Part shown: one piece after another, positions 52,242 through 61,308 of the stretch
How the letters are laid out: every line of letters starts with the position of its first letter
How positions within the stretch are numbered: position 1 is the stretch's first letter
NCBI RefSeq assembly: GCF_027460265.1
Contig: NZ_JAPZBC010000001.1
Location: 6,994,001 to 7,058,000 of the forward strand
Direction of reading: 5' to 3'
DNA: 64,000 bases
Origin: Streptomyces sp. WMMC940
Lineage (GTDB): Bacteria; Actinomycetota; Actinomycetes; Streptomycetales; Streptomycetaceae
Made by a program: the position numbers and the translations under genes
The notes under the pieces: generated by a model
Told to the model about the DNA's origin: nothing
The model's input: only the letters and a program-made list of their open reading frames with translations
Database searches by the model: none

Positions 52242-52270
52242 GCCCGGCGTGCCCGGTGGACACGCCGGGC
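52242..52270. terminator. Bidirectional terminator between convergent genes
   Basis: Perfect 10-bp stem GCCCGGCGTG / CACGCCGGGC with a 9-base loop, placed between the DUF6296-type gene and the end of the sensor phosphatase gene. Confidence 0.7.
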
Positions 52271-52394
52271 GGGGGATGCGGCCTCCGCGGGCGCCCGGCG
52301 CGGCGGCCCCAAGCCCGTGCGAGCGCCGGGCCGGGCGGTCGGCAGGGCCCGGCAGTCCGCGCGGGGGGCGGCCCCGGAAGCCCGGGCGATGCTC

Positions 52395-55169
52395 TCACCG
52401 GGCCGGTTCTTCGTCGAACACCATCACCGGCTCCTCCGGCAGCTCCCCGCCCAGCGCCAGCTCCGCCCAGATGATCTTGCCGGGGCTGACATAGCGCGTT
52501 CCCCAGTGCTGCGAGAACTGGGCCACCAGGAAGAGCCCCCGGCCGCCCTCGTCGGTCGCGGCCGCGCGTTGCAGATGGGGAGAGGTGCTGCTGCCGTCGG
52601 ACACCTCGACGATCAGCGTGCGCCCGTGCAGCAGCCGTACCCGTACCGGCTCCGTGCCGTAACGGATGGCGTTGGTGAGCAGTTCGCTGAGCACCAGTTC
52701 GGCGACGAAGACCGAGTCCTCCAGGCCCCACTCGGCGAGCTTCCGGCCGGCCTCGGCCCGCACGCGGGACACCGCCGAGACGTCGAGCGGCACGCCCCAC
52801 TCCGCGGCCCGGGACCGGTCGAGCAGCCGTGTGCGCGCCACGAGCAGCACGATGTCGTCCCCCGGCTGGTCGGACAGAAGCGCGCTCATCACGGCGACAC
52901 AGGTCTCCTCGGGTGTCACTCCGGGCCTCGCGAGGGCGTCACGGAGCAGCGCCAGCCCCTCGTCGACGTCCCGCTGCCGGTCCTCGACCAGACCGTCCGT
53001 GAAGAGGACGAGCCGGCTGCCCTCGGCCAGGTCCAGCTCCGTCTCCTCGAACGGATGGCCCCCCACGCCGAGCGGGGGCGACACGGGAAGCTCCGGGAAG
53101 AGCACCCGTCCCTCGGGGTCGACGACCGCCGGCGCGAGATGGCCGGCATGCGCGAGGGTGCACCGCCCGCTCACCGAGTCGTAGATCGCGTACAGACAGG
53201 TCGCACCCGTCACCTGCGCGCGTTCGCCCTCCGCCCCCGGTGGCTGGTCCGCGTCGATGCGCAGCACCAGGTCGTCCAGGCGGGCCAGCAGATCGGAGGG
53301 CGGCAGGTCCAGGGACGAGAAGTTCAGCACGGCCGTGCGCAGCCGCCCCATCGTGGCCGCGGCGTGCATCCCGTGCCCGACCACGTCGCCGACGACCAGG
53401 GCGACCCGGAACCCCGGCAGCGGGATGACGTCGAACCAGTCGCCGCCGACCCCGGCCTGCGCCGGCAGATACCGCCAGGCGACGCCGAGAGCGTCCTGCT
53501 CCGGGAGGTCGCGCGGCAGCAGACTCCGCTGCAGTGTGACGGCCATCGCGTGCTCGCGGGTGTAGCGCCGGGCGTTGTCGATGGCCACGGCCGCACGGGC
53601 CGCGAGCTCCTCGGCGAACGAGGTGTCGTCCTCGTCGAACCGCGGCGCGTCCTCGGACCGCCAGTAGTTGACCAGGCCGAGGACGACACCGCGCGCCTGC
53701 AGCGGGACCGTGACCAGCGACCGGATGCCGTACTCCAGTGCCTGCCGCCGCCCCTCCGGGTCCTCGCTGCCCCAGGTCTCCGACGCGGCCAGATCGGGCT
53801 CCAGCAGCGCCTGGCCGTTCGCCAGCGCCGTGCTCATCGGCGTGATGTTGATCCGGATGGCGTCGCCGACGGGCTGGAGCGGATGGTCGTCGCGGATGCC
53901 GCTCAGCGCCGTGCGCCGCATCGCGCCGAGGCCGGCGGGTTCGTCGCCGCGCAGCACGGGATCGAGCAGCTCGACCGACACGAAGTCCGCGAAGCGGGGT
54001 ACGGCCACCTCCGCCAGCTCCCTCGCCGTCCGGCGCACGTCCAGGGTGGTGCCGATCCGCACCCCGGCCTCGTACAGCAGCGTCAGCCGTTCCCTGGCCG
54101 CCTCCGCCCGGCCCGAGAGGGCGCGCAGCTCGGTCGTGTCGCGGAGGCTGGCGACCAGTCCCGTCACGCCCCCGTACGGTGCCGTGGGCCGCGTGCTGAG
54201 GGCCAGCAGCCGGTCCCCGGACAGGAACACCTCGTCGGAGACCTCCCTGCCCGACACCAGGAGCCGGGTGATGCCCGGGCCGAGGCCCAGCTCGCCGACG
54301 AGACGGCGGTCGGCGTCGGGCGGCAGAGCGAGCAGGCGCCGGGCCTCGTCGTTGGCGAGCAGGAGCCGGCCGTCCCCGCCGACGATCAGCACGCCCTCGC
54401 GCACCGCGTGGAGGACGGCGTCGTGGTGCTCGTACATCCGGGTCATCTCGGCGGGGCCGAGCCCATGGGTCTGGCGCCGCAGCCGTCGGCTGACCAGGGC
54501 CGCCCCGCCGGTGGCGAGCACGAGCGCGCCGGCGGCCGAGGCCAGCAGGATCGGCAGCTGGAGGTCGAGCAGTTCCCCGACGTTCGCGACCTGGATGCCC
54601 GCGGAGACCAGGCCGACGACCTCGCGGTTGCCGTCCAGCACGGGAACGACGGCCCGGACGGCGTCGCGCGGCTCACCCTCGAAGGTCTCGGTGAACGCCT
54701 CGCCGGCGGCCGCCCGCGAGATGTCCCCCTCCACCCGCTTCCCGATCAGCTGCGGTTCGGGGTCGGTGTAGCGGACGCCGTCCTTGCTGAGGACGGAGAT
54801 GAAGTCGACGCCGGCGCCCCGCGCGGCCTCGTCGGCGTCGGGCTGCAGTACGGCCGTCGGGTCGGGCGACGTGAGCGCGGCGGCCGTGCCGGGGCCGTGT
54901 GCGAACGCCTCGGCGGCGGCCAGTGAGCGGTTGCGGGCGTCCTCGTAGCTGTCGTAGCGCGCCTGCAGGACCAGGGCGACCGCCGCGGCGACGACCAGCA
55001 GAATGATCACGACGGCCTGCAGCAGGAACACCTGGGTGGCCACACTGTGCACGCTGAGCAGGGAGCGCAGACGTCGGCGCCACCCCGGGCGTTCGCGGCG
55101 GCCGGGCCGTCGCGGGCGGCTGGACGGCATGACCGCCGTCCACCAGGACCGGCGGGGACGTCCGATCAT
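52395..55169 (-). CDS. Multidomain sensor PP2C phosphatase with kinase-like C-terminus
   Basis: A 924-residue membrane protein. Two membrane helices (about 45-67 and 205-228) bracket an extracellular Cache-like sensor; then a PAS domain (about 245-345), a GAF domain (about 365-545), a SpoIIE PP2C domain (about 560-785; GGDWFDVIPL, VVGDVVGHG, FTDGLVEDRQRD, DDIVLLVAR) and an anti-sigma-type HATPase_c (about 800-910; LVLSELLTNAIRYG, DEGGRGLFLVAQFS). Phosphatase and kinase in one chain could set both arms of a sigma-factor switch. The start is uncertain between ATG 55169 and ATG 55130. Confidence 0.9.
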   Translation of the reverse strand: MIGRPRRSWWTAVMPSSRPRRPGRRERPGWRRRLRSLLSVHSVATQVFLLQAVVIILLVVAAAVALVLQARYDSYEDARNRSLAAAEAFAHGPGTAAALTSPDPTAVLQPDADEAARGAGVDFISVLSKDGVRYTDPEPQLIGKRVEGDISRAAAGEAFTETFEGEPRDAVRAVVPVLDGNREVVGLVSAGIQVANVGELLDLQLPILLASAAGALVLATGGAALVSRRLRRQTHGLGPAEMTRMYEHHDAVLHAVREGVLIVGGDGRLLLANDEARRLLALPPDADRRLVGELGLGPGITRLLVSGREVSDEVFLSGDRLLALSTRPTAPYGGVTGLVASLRDTTELRALSGRAEAARERLTLLYEAGVRIGTTLDVRRTARELAEVAVPRFADFVSVELLDPVLRGDEPAGLGAMRRTALSGIRDDHPLQPVGDAIRINITPMSTALANGQALLEPDLAASETWGSEDPEGRRQALEYGIRSLVTVPLQARGVVLGLVNYWRSEDAPRFDEDDTSFAEELAARAAVAIDNARRYTREHAMAVTLQRSLLPRDLPEQDALGVAWRYLPAQAGVGGDWFDVIPLPGFRVALVVGDVVGHGMHAAATMGRLRTAVLNFSSLDLPPSDLLARLDDLVLRIDADQPPGAEGERAQVTGATCLYAIYDSVSGRCTLAHAGHLAPAVVDPEGRVLFPELPVSPPLGVGGHPFEETELDLAEGSRLVLFTDGLVEDRQRDVDEGLALLRDALARPGVTPEETCVAVMSALLSDQPGDDIVLLVARTRLLDRSRAAEWGVPLDVSAVSRVRAEAGRKLAEWGLEDSVFVAELVLSELLTNAIRYGTEPVRVRLLHGRTLIVEVSDGSSTSPHLQRAAATDEGGRGLFLVAQFSQHWGTRYVSPGKIIWAELALGGELPEEPVMVFDEEPAR

Positions 55170-55332
55170 GTCCCCAGTTCTAGCACTGGGCCGCCGTCCC
55201 GGGCGACCGCTCGCCCCGGATCGGCTGCGCGGGAACGTCGACCCGGCGCGGAGGCGTCCCGGGCGCGTCCCGGGTCACCCGTTCGGCGGCACCCCGGGCT
55301 GTGCACGGCGCGCTTGGGGGTAGCGACGGCAC

Positions 55333-56199
55333 ATGCCCTTCAGATTCGGTGAGCCGGACGACGGCCGGACCGGCCACTGGTTCGCGCGGCTCCACCGGCG
55401 AGTGCGGACCTCCGTGGTCGGTCTCGCCTGGAACCGCGGACGCGAGATGGAGTTGCTGCACCGCGCCATGGGCTTCGCGGCGCTCTGCTTCCTGACCATC
55501 GTGCCGCTGCTGGTGGTCGTCGCGGCGGCCGACCCGGCGAGCGGGCAGGGCTTCGCCAGGTGGCTGGTCCAGGGCCTCGGGGTCTCGGAGGTGTCGCAGG
55601 AGGAGGTCGAGGAGCTCTTCGGCCTGCCGGGGGAGGCCCTGCAGCGGACCACGGCGCTCGGTCTGGCGGCGCTGGCGGCGTTCGGGGTGACGTTCGGTTC
55701 GGCGGTGCAGACGGGCTACGAACGGGTGTGGGACCTGCCGACCGCGCGGTGGCACACGATGTGGCGGCACGTCGTCTGGCTGGCGGTGCTGGTCGCCGCG
55801 CTGCTGCTGTTCGTCAACACACCGACTCCGCCCCGCGCCTCCATCGCGGTGCAGGCGCTGGTCCCGGCCGCCGATCTGATCGGCACCTTCCTGTTCTTCT
55901 GGTGGTCGCAGCGGCTGCTGCTCTGCGGTCGGCTGCGCTGGCGGGCTCTGGTCCCGGGCGCCGCCGCAACGGCGTTCGGGCTGCTGGGGCTGCGGGTGTT
56001 CTCGCAGTTCGTGTTCTCACCGCTGATCGCGTCCAACGCGGTGACCTACGGGCCGATCGGGACGGTGCTGGTGGTTCAGTCCTGGCTGGTCGGCGTCGGG
56101 TTCGTGGTGTACGGAGGGGCGCTCGTGGGACGGCTGTACCACGAGCGCCTGGTGCGGCGCAGACTGGCGGCCGAACAGCTCGCACCGCCGCGGCCCTGA
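55333..56199 (+). CDS. YihY/UPF0761-family membrane protein (second copy)
   Basis: A 288-residue paralogue of the protein at 27632-28483, sharing AMGFAALCFLTIVPLLVVVA, FGVTFGSAVQTGYERVWDLP and VVQSWLVGVGFVVYGGALVG. About six membrane helices. Function unknown. The region before the ATG (GGGGGTAGCGACGGCAC) resembles the region before the GH15 gene. A GC-rich terminator follows. Confidence 0.85.
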   Translation: MPFRFGEPDDGRTGHWFARLHRRVRTSVVGLAWNRGREMELLHRAMGFAALCFLTIVPLLVVVAAADPASGQGFARWLVQGLGVSEVSQEEVEELFGLPGEALQRTTALGLAALAAFGVTFGSAVQTGYERVWDLPTARWHTMWRHVVWLAVLVAALLLFVNTPTPPRASIAVQALVPAADLIGTFLFFWWSQRLLLCGRLRWRALVPGAAATAFGLLGLRVFSQFVFSPLIASNAVTYGPIGTVLVVQSWLVGVGFVVYGGALVGRLYHERLVRRRLAAEQLAPPRP

Positions 56200-56229
56200 C
56201 CCCCGACTCCCGTGCTCCGCGGCCTCGCC

Positions 56230-56247
56230 GGGCGCGGGCCCGCGCCC
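56230..56247. terminator. Palindromic terminator between convergent genes
   Basis: GGGCGCG-GGCC-CGCGCCC, 7-bp stem, between the YihY-family and SnoaL-like genes. Confidence 0.55.
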
Positions 56248-56261
56248 CGGACCCTTGAGGA

Positions 56262-56687
56262 TCAGGCCGGGCCGGCCACGAGACCGTCGGCGACGAGGCC
56301 CGAGAGCACGGCCTCGCTCAGCGTCCGCAGGGCCGACTGCGGGCGGACCATCACCGTGAACTCCTTGATGCGTCCGGACCCGTCGTAGTGCAGCAGATCG
56401 ATGCCGTGGATCTCCCTGCCGCCGACCGTCGCCCGGAAGAGCAGGATCTCGGAGGGCGCCTCGCCGCCGTCCGCGCTGGTCTCTGCGGTGCCGTCGAACC
56501 TCCCGATGTAGCGGAAATCCTCGAAGGTGCGCAGCAGTACGCCGAACAGTCCCAGAACCATGGTCCTGCCCTCGAAGGGCGTGAACTTCACCGGGCTGTA
56601 GAAGCGGACGTCGGGGGTGAACAGGTCGTCGAGCGCGGCCAGGTCGCGCTTCTCCACGGCGGTGCGGAAACGGTCGGCGGTCTCCAT
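56262..56687 (-). CDS. SnoaL-like (NTF2-fold) protein
   Basis: A 141-residue cone-shaped NTF2-fold protein: FRTAVEKRDLAALDDLFTPD then VRFYSPV, FEGRTMV and GIDLLHYDGSGRIKEFTVMV. These act as isomerases, hydrolases or ligand-binding proteins; catalytic residues are not evident. GAGGGAG precedes the ATG. It diverges from the PP2C gene at 56830. Confidence 0.82.
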   Translation of the reverse strand: METADRFRTAVEKRDLAALDDLFTPDVRFYSPVKFTPFEGRTMVLGLFGVLLRTFEDFRYIGRFDGTAETSADGGEAPSEILLFRATVGGREIHGIDLLHYDGSGRIKEFTVMVRPQSALRTLSEAVLSGLVADGLVAGPA

Positions 56688-56829
56688 AGGTGCTCCCTCG
56701 GTCGAGCGTGGTATTCAACAATGTGAGTAGTCATCTTCTTGACTGAGCACCTTTTCATCAAGCGGTCCGGCGAAGCCGCACGTATGATGAACGACGGATT
56801 CCCTAGGCACCGATGCTCCGGAGAGGTCC

Positions 56830-57687
56830 ATGACGCGGCGTCGTCCTCCGCGATCGGCCAGCGCCGACGACCTCCTGACGACGCTCGGACTGCTCACCGC
56901 GAAGGCACGGCAGGGCGCCGAGCTCCAGCGAGCCAGGGTGGACCTGGCGGAAGCCCTTCAGCGCGAGATGCTGCCCGAGACGCTGCCGTCCGTGCCCGGG
57001 CTGCAGACAGCCGCGCGCTACACACCGGCCCGGGACGGGCTCGACGTGGGCGGGGACTGGTACGACGGCTTCGTGATGGCCGACGGGTCGCTCGCGTTCT
57101 CGATAGGGGACGTCCAGGGGCACGACGTCGAGGCCGCGGCCTTCATGGGGCAGATCCGGATAGGCCTGCGGGCCGTCGCGCTGGCGGCCACCGATCCGGG
57201 CGAGATCCTGGCGCGGGCGAACGACCTGCTGGTGTCCGTGGCCCGCGAACTGTTCGCCACCTGCACCTTCCTCCGCTTCGATCCCTCGGAGTGGGTGCTG
57301 GAGAGCGCCCGCGCCGGACATGTCCCCGGCGTGCGGGCCCTCGCCGACGGCCGCTGTGAGCCGATGCAGGACCCCGGCGGCCTTCCGCTCGGCATCGAAC
57401 CGGGAGAGGTGTATCCGGTGACCAGGCGCAGGCTCACCGAGGGCGGGGCGTTCGTGCTGCTGACGGACGGGGTGATCGAGGGGCCGGCCGTGCCCATCGA
57501 GGCGGGACTGGCGAGGGTCACCCGGGTCATCGGGGCCGGCGCGGCCGCGGCGCTGACCGCCGACCACCTGGCCGCCGAGGTGATGAAGGCGGCCGAGTTC
57601 ACCGGGCACACCGACGACGCGGCGGTGCTCGTCCTGCGCCATGACGCGGCGGCGGGGCGGCTGCGACCGCCCTCGCCGCTCGTCTGA
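56830..57687 (+). CDS. Soluble PP2C (RsbU-type) phosphatase
   Basis: A 285-residue phosphatase with a short helical N-terminus (LLTAKARQGAELQRARVDLA) and a PP2C domain: GLDVGGDWYDGFVMADG, SIGDVQGHDVEAAAF, AGHVPGVRALADG, LLTDGVIEGP and TDDAAVLVLRHD. Without a sensor domain it may work with a partner. GGAGAGG lies 4-5 bases before the ATG. It is the fourth PP2C gene in the window. Confidence 0.9.
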   Translation: MTRRRPPRSASADDLLTTLGLLTAKARQGAELQRARVDLAEALQREMLPETLPSVPGLQTAARYTPARDGLDVGGDWYDGFVMADGSLAFSIGDVQGHDVEAAAFMGQIRIGLRAVALAATDPGEILARANDLLVSVARELFATCTFLRFDPSEWVLESARAGHVPGVRALADGRCEPMQDPGGLPLGIEPGEVYPVTRRRLTEGGAFVLLTDGVIEGPAVPIEAGLARVTRVIGAGAAAALTADHLAAEVMKAAEFTGHTDDAAVLVLRHDAAAGRLRPPSPLV

Positions 57688-57846
57688 CACGCCGGCCCTC
57701 GCCGCCGGTCCGGCGACACGGGCCGGTCAACCGTCCGAGCCCGTCCGGCCCCGCACCGCATGCAGGTTCCGGCCGGCTTCGTCCGTCTGATCCGTCCGGC
57801 CCGTCGGCGCGTGTCATGGCACGCCCGTGCCCGGCGGCGTTGTGTG

Positions 57847-58848
57847 ATGGCTGCTGTGGCCCGTAACCAGCTCCTCCACCGTCTCGGCGCGGTGGTCCTC
57901 CTGATGCTCGGCGTCGCCGTCGCCTACTACGCGGCGGGGCTCGTCGGACTCACGCTGCAGGTGGTCGTGGAAGGGGCGGTCGTCACCCCGCTCTGGCCGC
58001 CCACGGGAATCGCCCTGACCTGCCTGCTCTGGTTCGGTCTGCGGATCTGGCCGGGCATCGCCCTCGGCACCCTCCTCGTCATCCTGGCGATCAGCCCCTT
58101 CCGCGCCCACTCCCTGGGCATCCTCGCGGGCAACAGCCTCGCCCCGATCTGCGCCTGCCTGATGCTGCGCCGGGTGGGGTTCCGGACCGAGTTGGACCGG
58201 CTGCGCGACGGGCTGGCGCTGGTGTTCCTGGGGGCGCTGGCCGGCATGCTGATCAGCGCGACGGTGGGGGCCGGGGTGCTGCTGCTCTCCGGGCAGATCC
58301 CGGCAGAGGGGTTCTGGCCCATCTGGTCGGCGTGGTGGGTCGGAGACGCCATGGGCGTGCTGGTGGTGACCCCGCTGCTGCTCGTCTGCCGGACCGTCGG
58401 CCGGCCCGTCGACCTGTCTCCCGGGCGCTGGGTCGAGGCGGTGTGCCTGGTGGTCAGCGTGGCCGTCGTCGCGTACGCCGTCACGCGTACGCCCGTCTCG
58501 CTGCTGTTCCTCGTCTTCCCCCTGCTGATGTGGGCCGCGCTGCGGTTCCAGCTCCTCGGGGCCGCACCGTGTGTGCTGATCGTGTCGGTCCTGGCGATCT
58601 CGGCGGCGACCGAGGGACAGGGGCCGTTCGGCGGACACGGGATGCTCGCCGTCATGAGCGTTCTCCAGGCCCTCAACGGTTCGGCGGCGCTGACCGGTCT
58701 GCTGCTCTCCGCGGTGGTCAGCGAGCAGACCACCGTCCGCCGCAAGATCGAGCTGGCCTGCAGCGAACTCGCGGAGGTGGTGGACCGGCTGGTCCCGGGC
58801 AGCGGCGCGGCCCGCCGCTGGCCGCCACCGCAGGACAAGGACCTCTGA
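57847..58848 (+). CDS. MASE1-type integral membrane sensor domain protein
   Basis: A 333-residue protein with eight or more membrane helices and the MASE1 hallmark VVVEGAVVTPLWPPTGIALT then WPGIALGTLL. MASE1 domains normally feed into a kinase or cyclase; here the chain ends after a short cytosolic helix (VRRKIELACSELAEVVDRLV), so it is the sensor alone. ATG 57847 was chosen as the first residue of the conserved part; no strong binding site is seen. Confidence 0.78.
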   Translation: MAAVARNQLLHRLGAVVLLMLGVAVAYYAAGLVGLTLQVVVEGAVVTPLWPPTGIALTCLLWFGLRIWPGIALGTLLVILAISPFRAHSLGILAGNSLAPICACLMLRRVGFRTELDRLRDGLALVFLGALAGMLISATVGAGVLLLSGQIPAEGFWPIWSAWWVGDAMGVLVVTPLLLVCRTVGRPVDLSPGRWVEAVCLVVSVAVVAYAVTRTPVSLLFLVFPLLMWAALRFQLLGAAPCVLIVSVLAISAATEGQGPFGGHGMLAVMSVLQALNGSAALTGLLLSAVVSEQTTVRRKIELACSELAEVVDRLVPGSGAARRWPPPQDKDL

Positions 58849-59041
58849 CGGCGCGGCGGACTCCGGACGGCGGCCGGACCCGGAGCGGCGGCCTCGGCGG
58901 CGGAGCCGAACGCCGGGCCGGCCCGCCTCCCCTCCGGGGTCCGGTCCGCCGCCGGGGTCCGGCCGTGCCCCTGCGTGCGGACGGCCTCGTACGGGAGCCG
59001 GACGGGCCCCAACGCACCGCCGGACGGCCCCGCCCGGCGCC

Positions 59042-59404
59042 TCACGCCCAGGGTGCGAAGCCCACCGCCCGGCCCGTCCCGTCGCGCTGGATCTCCAGCA
59101 TGCCCTCGACCGCCGAGCGGTCGATCGGTCCGTAGACGTGCGGGAAGAGGGTGCCGGAGGCGACCCCGGGCGGTGGTGCCGGGTCCGCGGGCTCGAGACG
59201 GACCGGTGCGAGCAGCCTGGTCTCGTCGATGAGCAGTGCCATCAGCGGTCCGGGCACATCGCGGTAGAAGGCGTTGACGACCGCCAGTGTGGTGGCCTCG
59301 TCGGGCGAGCAGTGGACGAAGCCCTCCGCGGGAAGGGACGCGGGCGCGTACGGCCGTTCCGGGACGGCGAGCCAGTCGTCGAGCGGAACCACATGCATGA
59401 TCAT
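59042..59404 (-). CDS. DUF952 protein
   Basis: A 120-residue protein of the DUF952 family (MHVVPLDDWL, EGFVHCSPDEATTLAVVNAF, PHVYGPIDRSAV). The fold is ADP-ribosyltransferase-like; activity unknown. On the minus strand TATAACT ends 6 bases before the ATG, so the mRNA is probably leaderless. A second ATG is two codons downstream. Confidence 0.82.
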   Translation of the reverse strand: MIMHVVPLDDWLAVPERPYAPASLPAEGFVHCSPDEATTLAVVNAFYRDVPGPLMALLIDETRLLAPVRLEPADPAPPPGVASGTLFPHVYGPIDRSAVEGMLEIQRDGTGRAVGFAPWA

Positions 59405-59510
59405 GTGTCAGTTATAGCGCCGCGGAGGGCGCCCCGGACGAGGCCGGGGCCGGACGGCCCTCCGGACCCGGACGCGGACCCGGACGCGGCCCGTGCCCCG
59501 GGGTGCGGGT

Positions 59511-60290
59511 TCAGGCACGCACGACCGCCACCCCCGCCTCCGCGAACCCGGCCGCCGTCCGTTCGGACACCGCGGAGTCGGTGACCAGCGTGTCCACCTG
59601 CTCCGTCGCACAGATGCGGGCGAAGGCCCGGGTGCCGAGCTTGGTCGAGTCGGCCGCGACGACCACCCGCCGGGCGCGCTCGCACAGCAGCCGGTTGATC
59701 GCCGCCTCGTCCTCGTCGTGTGCCGCCGCGCCGTGCACCACGTCGAAGGCGTTCACACCGAGGATCGCCACGTCCAGGGTGATCTGGCCCAGGACCCCGC
59801 CGGCGAGGGGGCCGATCAGCTCGAACGACTGCGGACGGGCCACACCGCCCGTGACGACGATCTTGAACTGGGGTCTGATCGCCAGCTCGTTGGCGATGTT
59901 GAGGGCGTTGGTGACGATCGTCAGCGCGGGGGTGCCCGAGGCCAGATCGGGCCGGGCGGCCAGAGCGCGGGCGACCTCGGTGGTCGTCGTGCCGCCGGTG
60001 AAGCCGACCGCCTCGCCGGGCGAGACCAGCTCGGCGACGGCAGCACTGATACGTCGCTTCTCCGCCGCGTGCCGCGACGCCTTGTAGCGCAGCGGGAGTT
60101 CGTACGACACGCCGTGCACCACCGCGCCGCCCCGGGTGCGGACGAGCATCTGCTGCTCGGCCAGCTGGTCGAAATCGCGCCGGATCGTCGCCGTCGAGAC
60201 GTCCAGGGCCGCCGCGGCCTCCTCGACGTCCAGCCGGCCACGCTCCACAAGGAGTTCCAGCAGCGCCTTCCAGCGGGCGTCGCGCGCCAT
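59511..60290 (-). CDS. DeoR-family sugar regulator
   Basis: A 259-residue repressor. The winged helix-turn-helix is at about 5-58 (RLDVEEAAAALDVSTATIRR, DFDQLAEQQML). The sugar-phosphate-binding DeoRC domain follows (about 75-235: GFTGGTTTTEVARAL, IVVTGGVARPQSFELIGPLA). GGGAG precedes the ATG. Divergent from the isomerase/aldolase operon it most likely controls through the tandem repeat at 60348-60367. Confidence 0.9.
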   Translation of the reverse strand: MARDARWKALLELLVERGRLDVEEAAAALDVSTATIRRDFDQLAEQQMLVRTRGGAVVHGVSYELPLRYKASRHAAEKRRISAAVAELVSPGEAVGFTGGTTTTEVARALAARPDLASGTPALTIVTNALNIANELAIRPQFKIVVTGGVARPQSFELIGPLAGGVLGQITLDVAILGVNAFDVVHGAAAHDEDEAAINRLLCERARRVVVAADSTKLGTRAFARICATEQVDTLVTDSAVSERTAAGFAEAGVAVVRA

Positions 60291-60347
60291 CCACCGCTCC
60301 CTTCCTCGAACGTACGTGCTGACCCTAGCGCACACAACACCCGGCAT

Positions 60348-60367
60348 GATGCTTGAAGATGCTTGAA
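60348..60367 (+). promoter_or_regulatory. DeoR operator candidate (tandem GATGCTTGAA)
   Basis: Two exact head-to-tail copies of GATGCTTGAA in the divergent promoter region, 58 bases before the DeoR start and 54 before the isomerase start. Direct repeats are usual for DeoR-type operators. Confidence 0.6.
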
Positions 60368-60420
60368 ATCTCGCGTTACCTTGCAAAAACACGCACACAC
60401 TCGAAGAGTGGAGTACACAT

Positions 60421-61305
60421 ATGAGCGATGTCGCGCAGGAGTTGGCGAGCCAGCCGGAGTGCTGGACCCGGGCGGCGGAACTCGCCGCGACCCGGGGCGG
60501 GGCGCTCCCGGCCGCGGGCGAGCGGGTGGCGTTCGTCGGCTGCGGCACCTCCCTGTTCATGAGCCAGGCGGCCGCGGCCCTGCGCGAGGGCGCGGGACAA
60601 GGGGAGTCGGACGCGTTCGCCGCCTCCGAGTTCCCCGCCGGCCGCTCCTACGACCGGGTGGTCGCCCTCACCCGTTCGGGCACCACCACCGAGGTCCTCG
60701 AACTCCTCGGCCGACTGCGCGGACGCACCCGTACCGCCGCGATCACCGCCGACCCCGCCACGCCCGTCATGACCGCGGCCGACGAGGCCGTCGTCCTCGA
60801 CTTCGCCGACGAGCGGTCCGTGGTCCAGACGCGCTTCGCGACCACCGCGCTCACCCTGCTGCGCGCCGGTTCCGGCCTGCACACCGACGCCGTCGTGGAC
60901 GACTGCCGGGACGCCCTCGCCGAACCGCTTCCCGAATGGCTCACGGCCTGTACGCAGTTCACCTTCCTCGGCCGCGGCTGGACCGTCGGCCTCGCCAACG
61001 AGGCCGCGCTCAAGGTGCGCGAGGCGTCGGCGTCCTGGGCCGAGGCGTACCCGGCCATGGAGTACCGGCACGGCCCCATCAGCGTCACCACCCGCGGCAC
61101 CGTCACCTGGATGATCGGCGAAGCGCCCGCCGGGCTCGCCGACGAGGTGCACGCCACCGGAGGGATGTGGGTCGCCGGCGGCCTGGACCCGCTCGCCGAA
61201 CTGGTGCGCGCCCAGCGGCTCGCGGTCGCCGTCGCCGAGTCGCGGGGCCTGGACCCGGACCGCCCCCGCCATCTGACCCGTTCCGTCATCCTCTCCGGAG
61301 CCTGA
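60421..61305 (+). CDS. SIS-domain sugar-phosphate isomerase/deaminase (AgaS-like)
   Basis: A 294-residue protein with two SIS domains (about 25-160 and 175-290): FVGCGTSLFMSQAAAAL, LTRSGTTTEVLELL, FLGRGWTVGLANEAALKVRE and EYRHGPIS. This plan fits AgaS-type galactosamine-6-phosphate deaminase/isomerase. It is directly followed (3 bases) by an aldolase gene, so the pair would convert an amino-sugar phosphate to triose phosphates. Confidence 0.87.
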   Translation: MSDVAQELASQPECWTRAAELAATRGGALPAAGERVAFVGCGTSLFMSQAAAALREGAGQGESDAFAASEFPAGRSYDRVVALTRSGTTTEVLELLGRLRGRTRTAAITADPATPVMTAADEAVVLDFADERSVVQTRFATTALTLLRAGSGLHTDAVVDDCRDALAEPLPEWLTACTQFTFLGRGWTVGLANEAALKVREASASWAEAYPAMEYRHGPISVTTRGTVTWMIGEAPAGLADEVHATGGMWVAGGLDPLAELVRAQRLAVAVAESRGLDPDRPRHLTRSVILSGA

Positions 61306-61308
61306 CCC

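Noticed and set aside
52317..54926. Plus-strand open frame of 869 codons
   Set aside because: Antisense shadow of the multidomain phosphatase.
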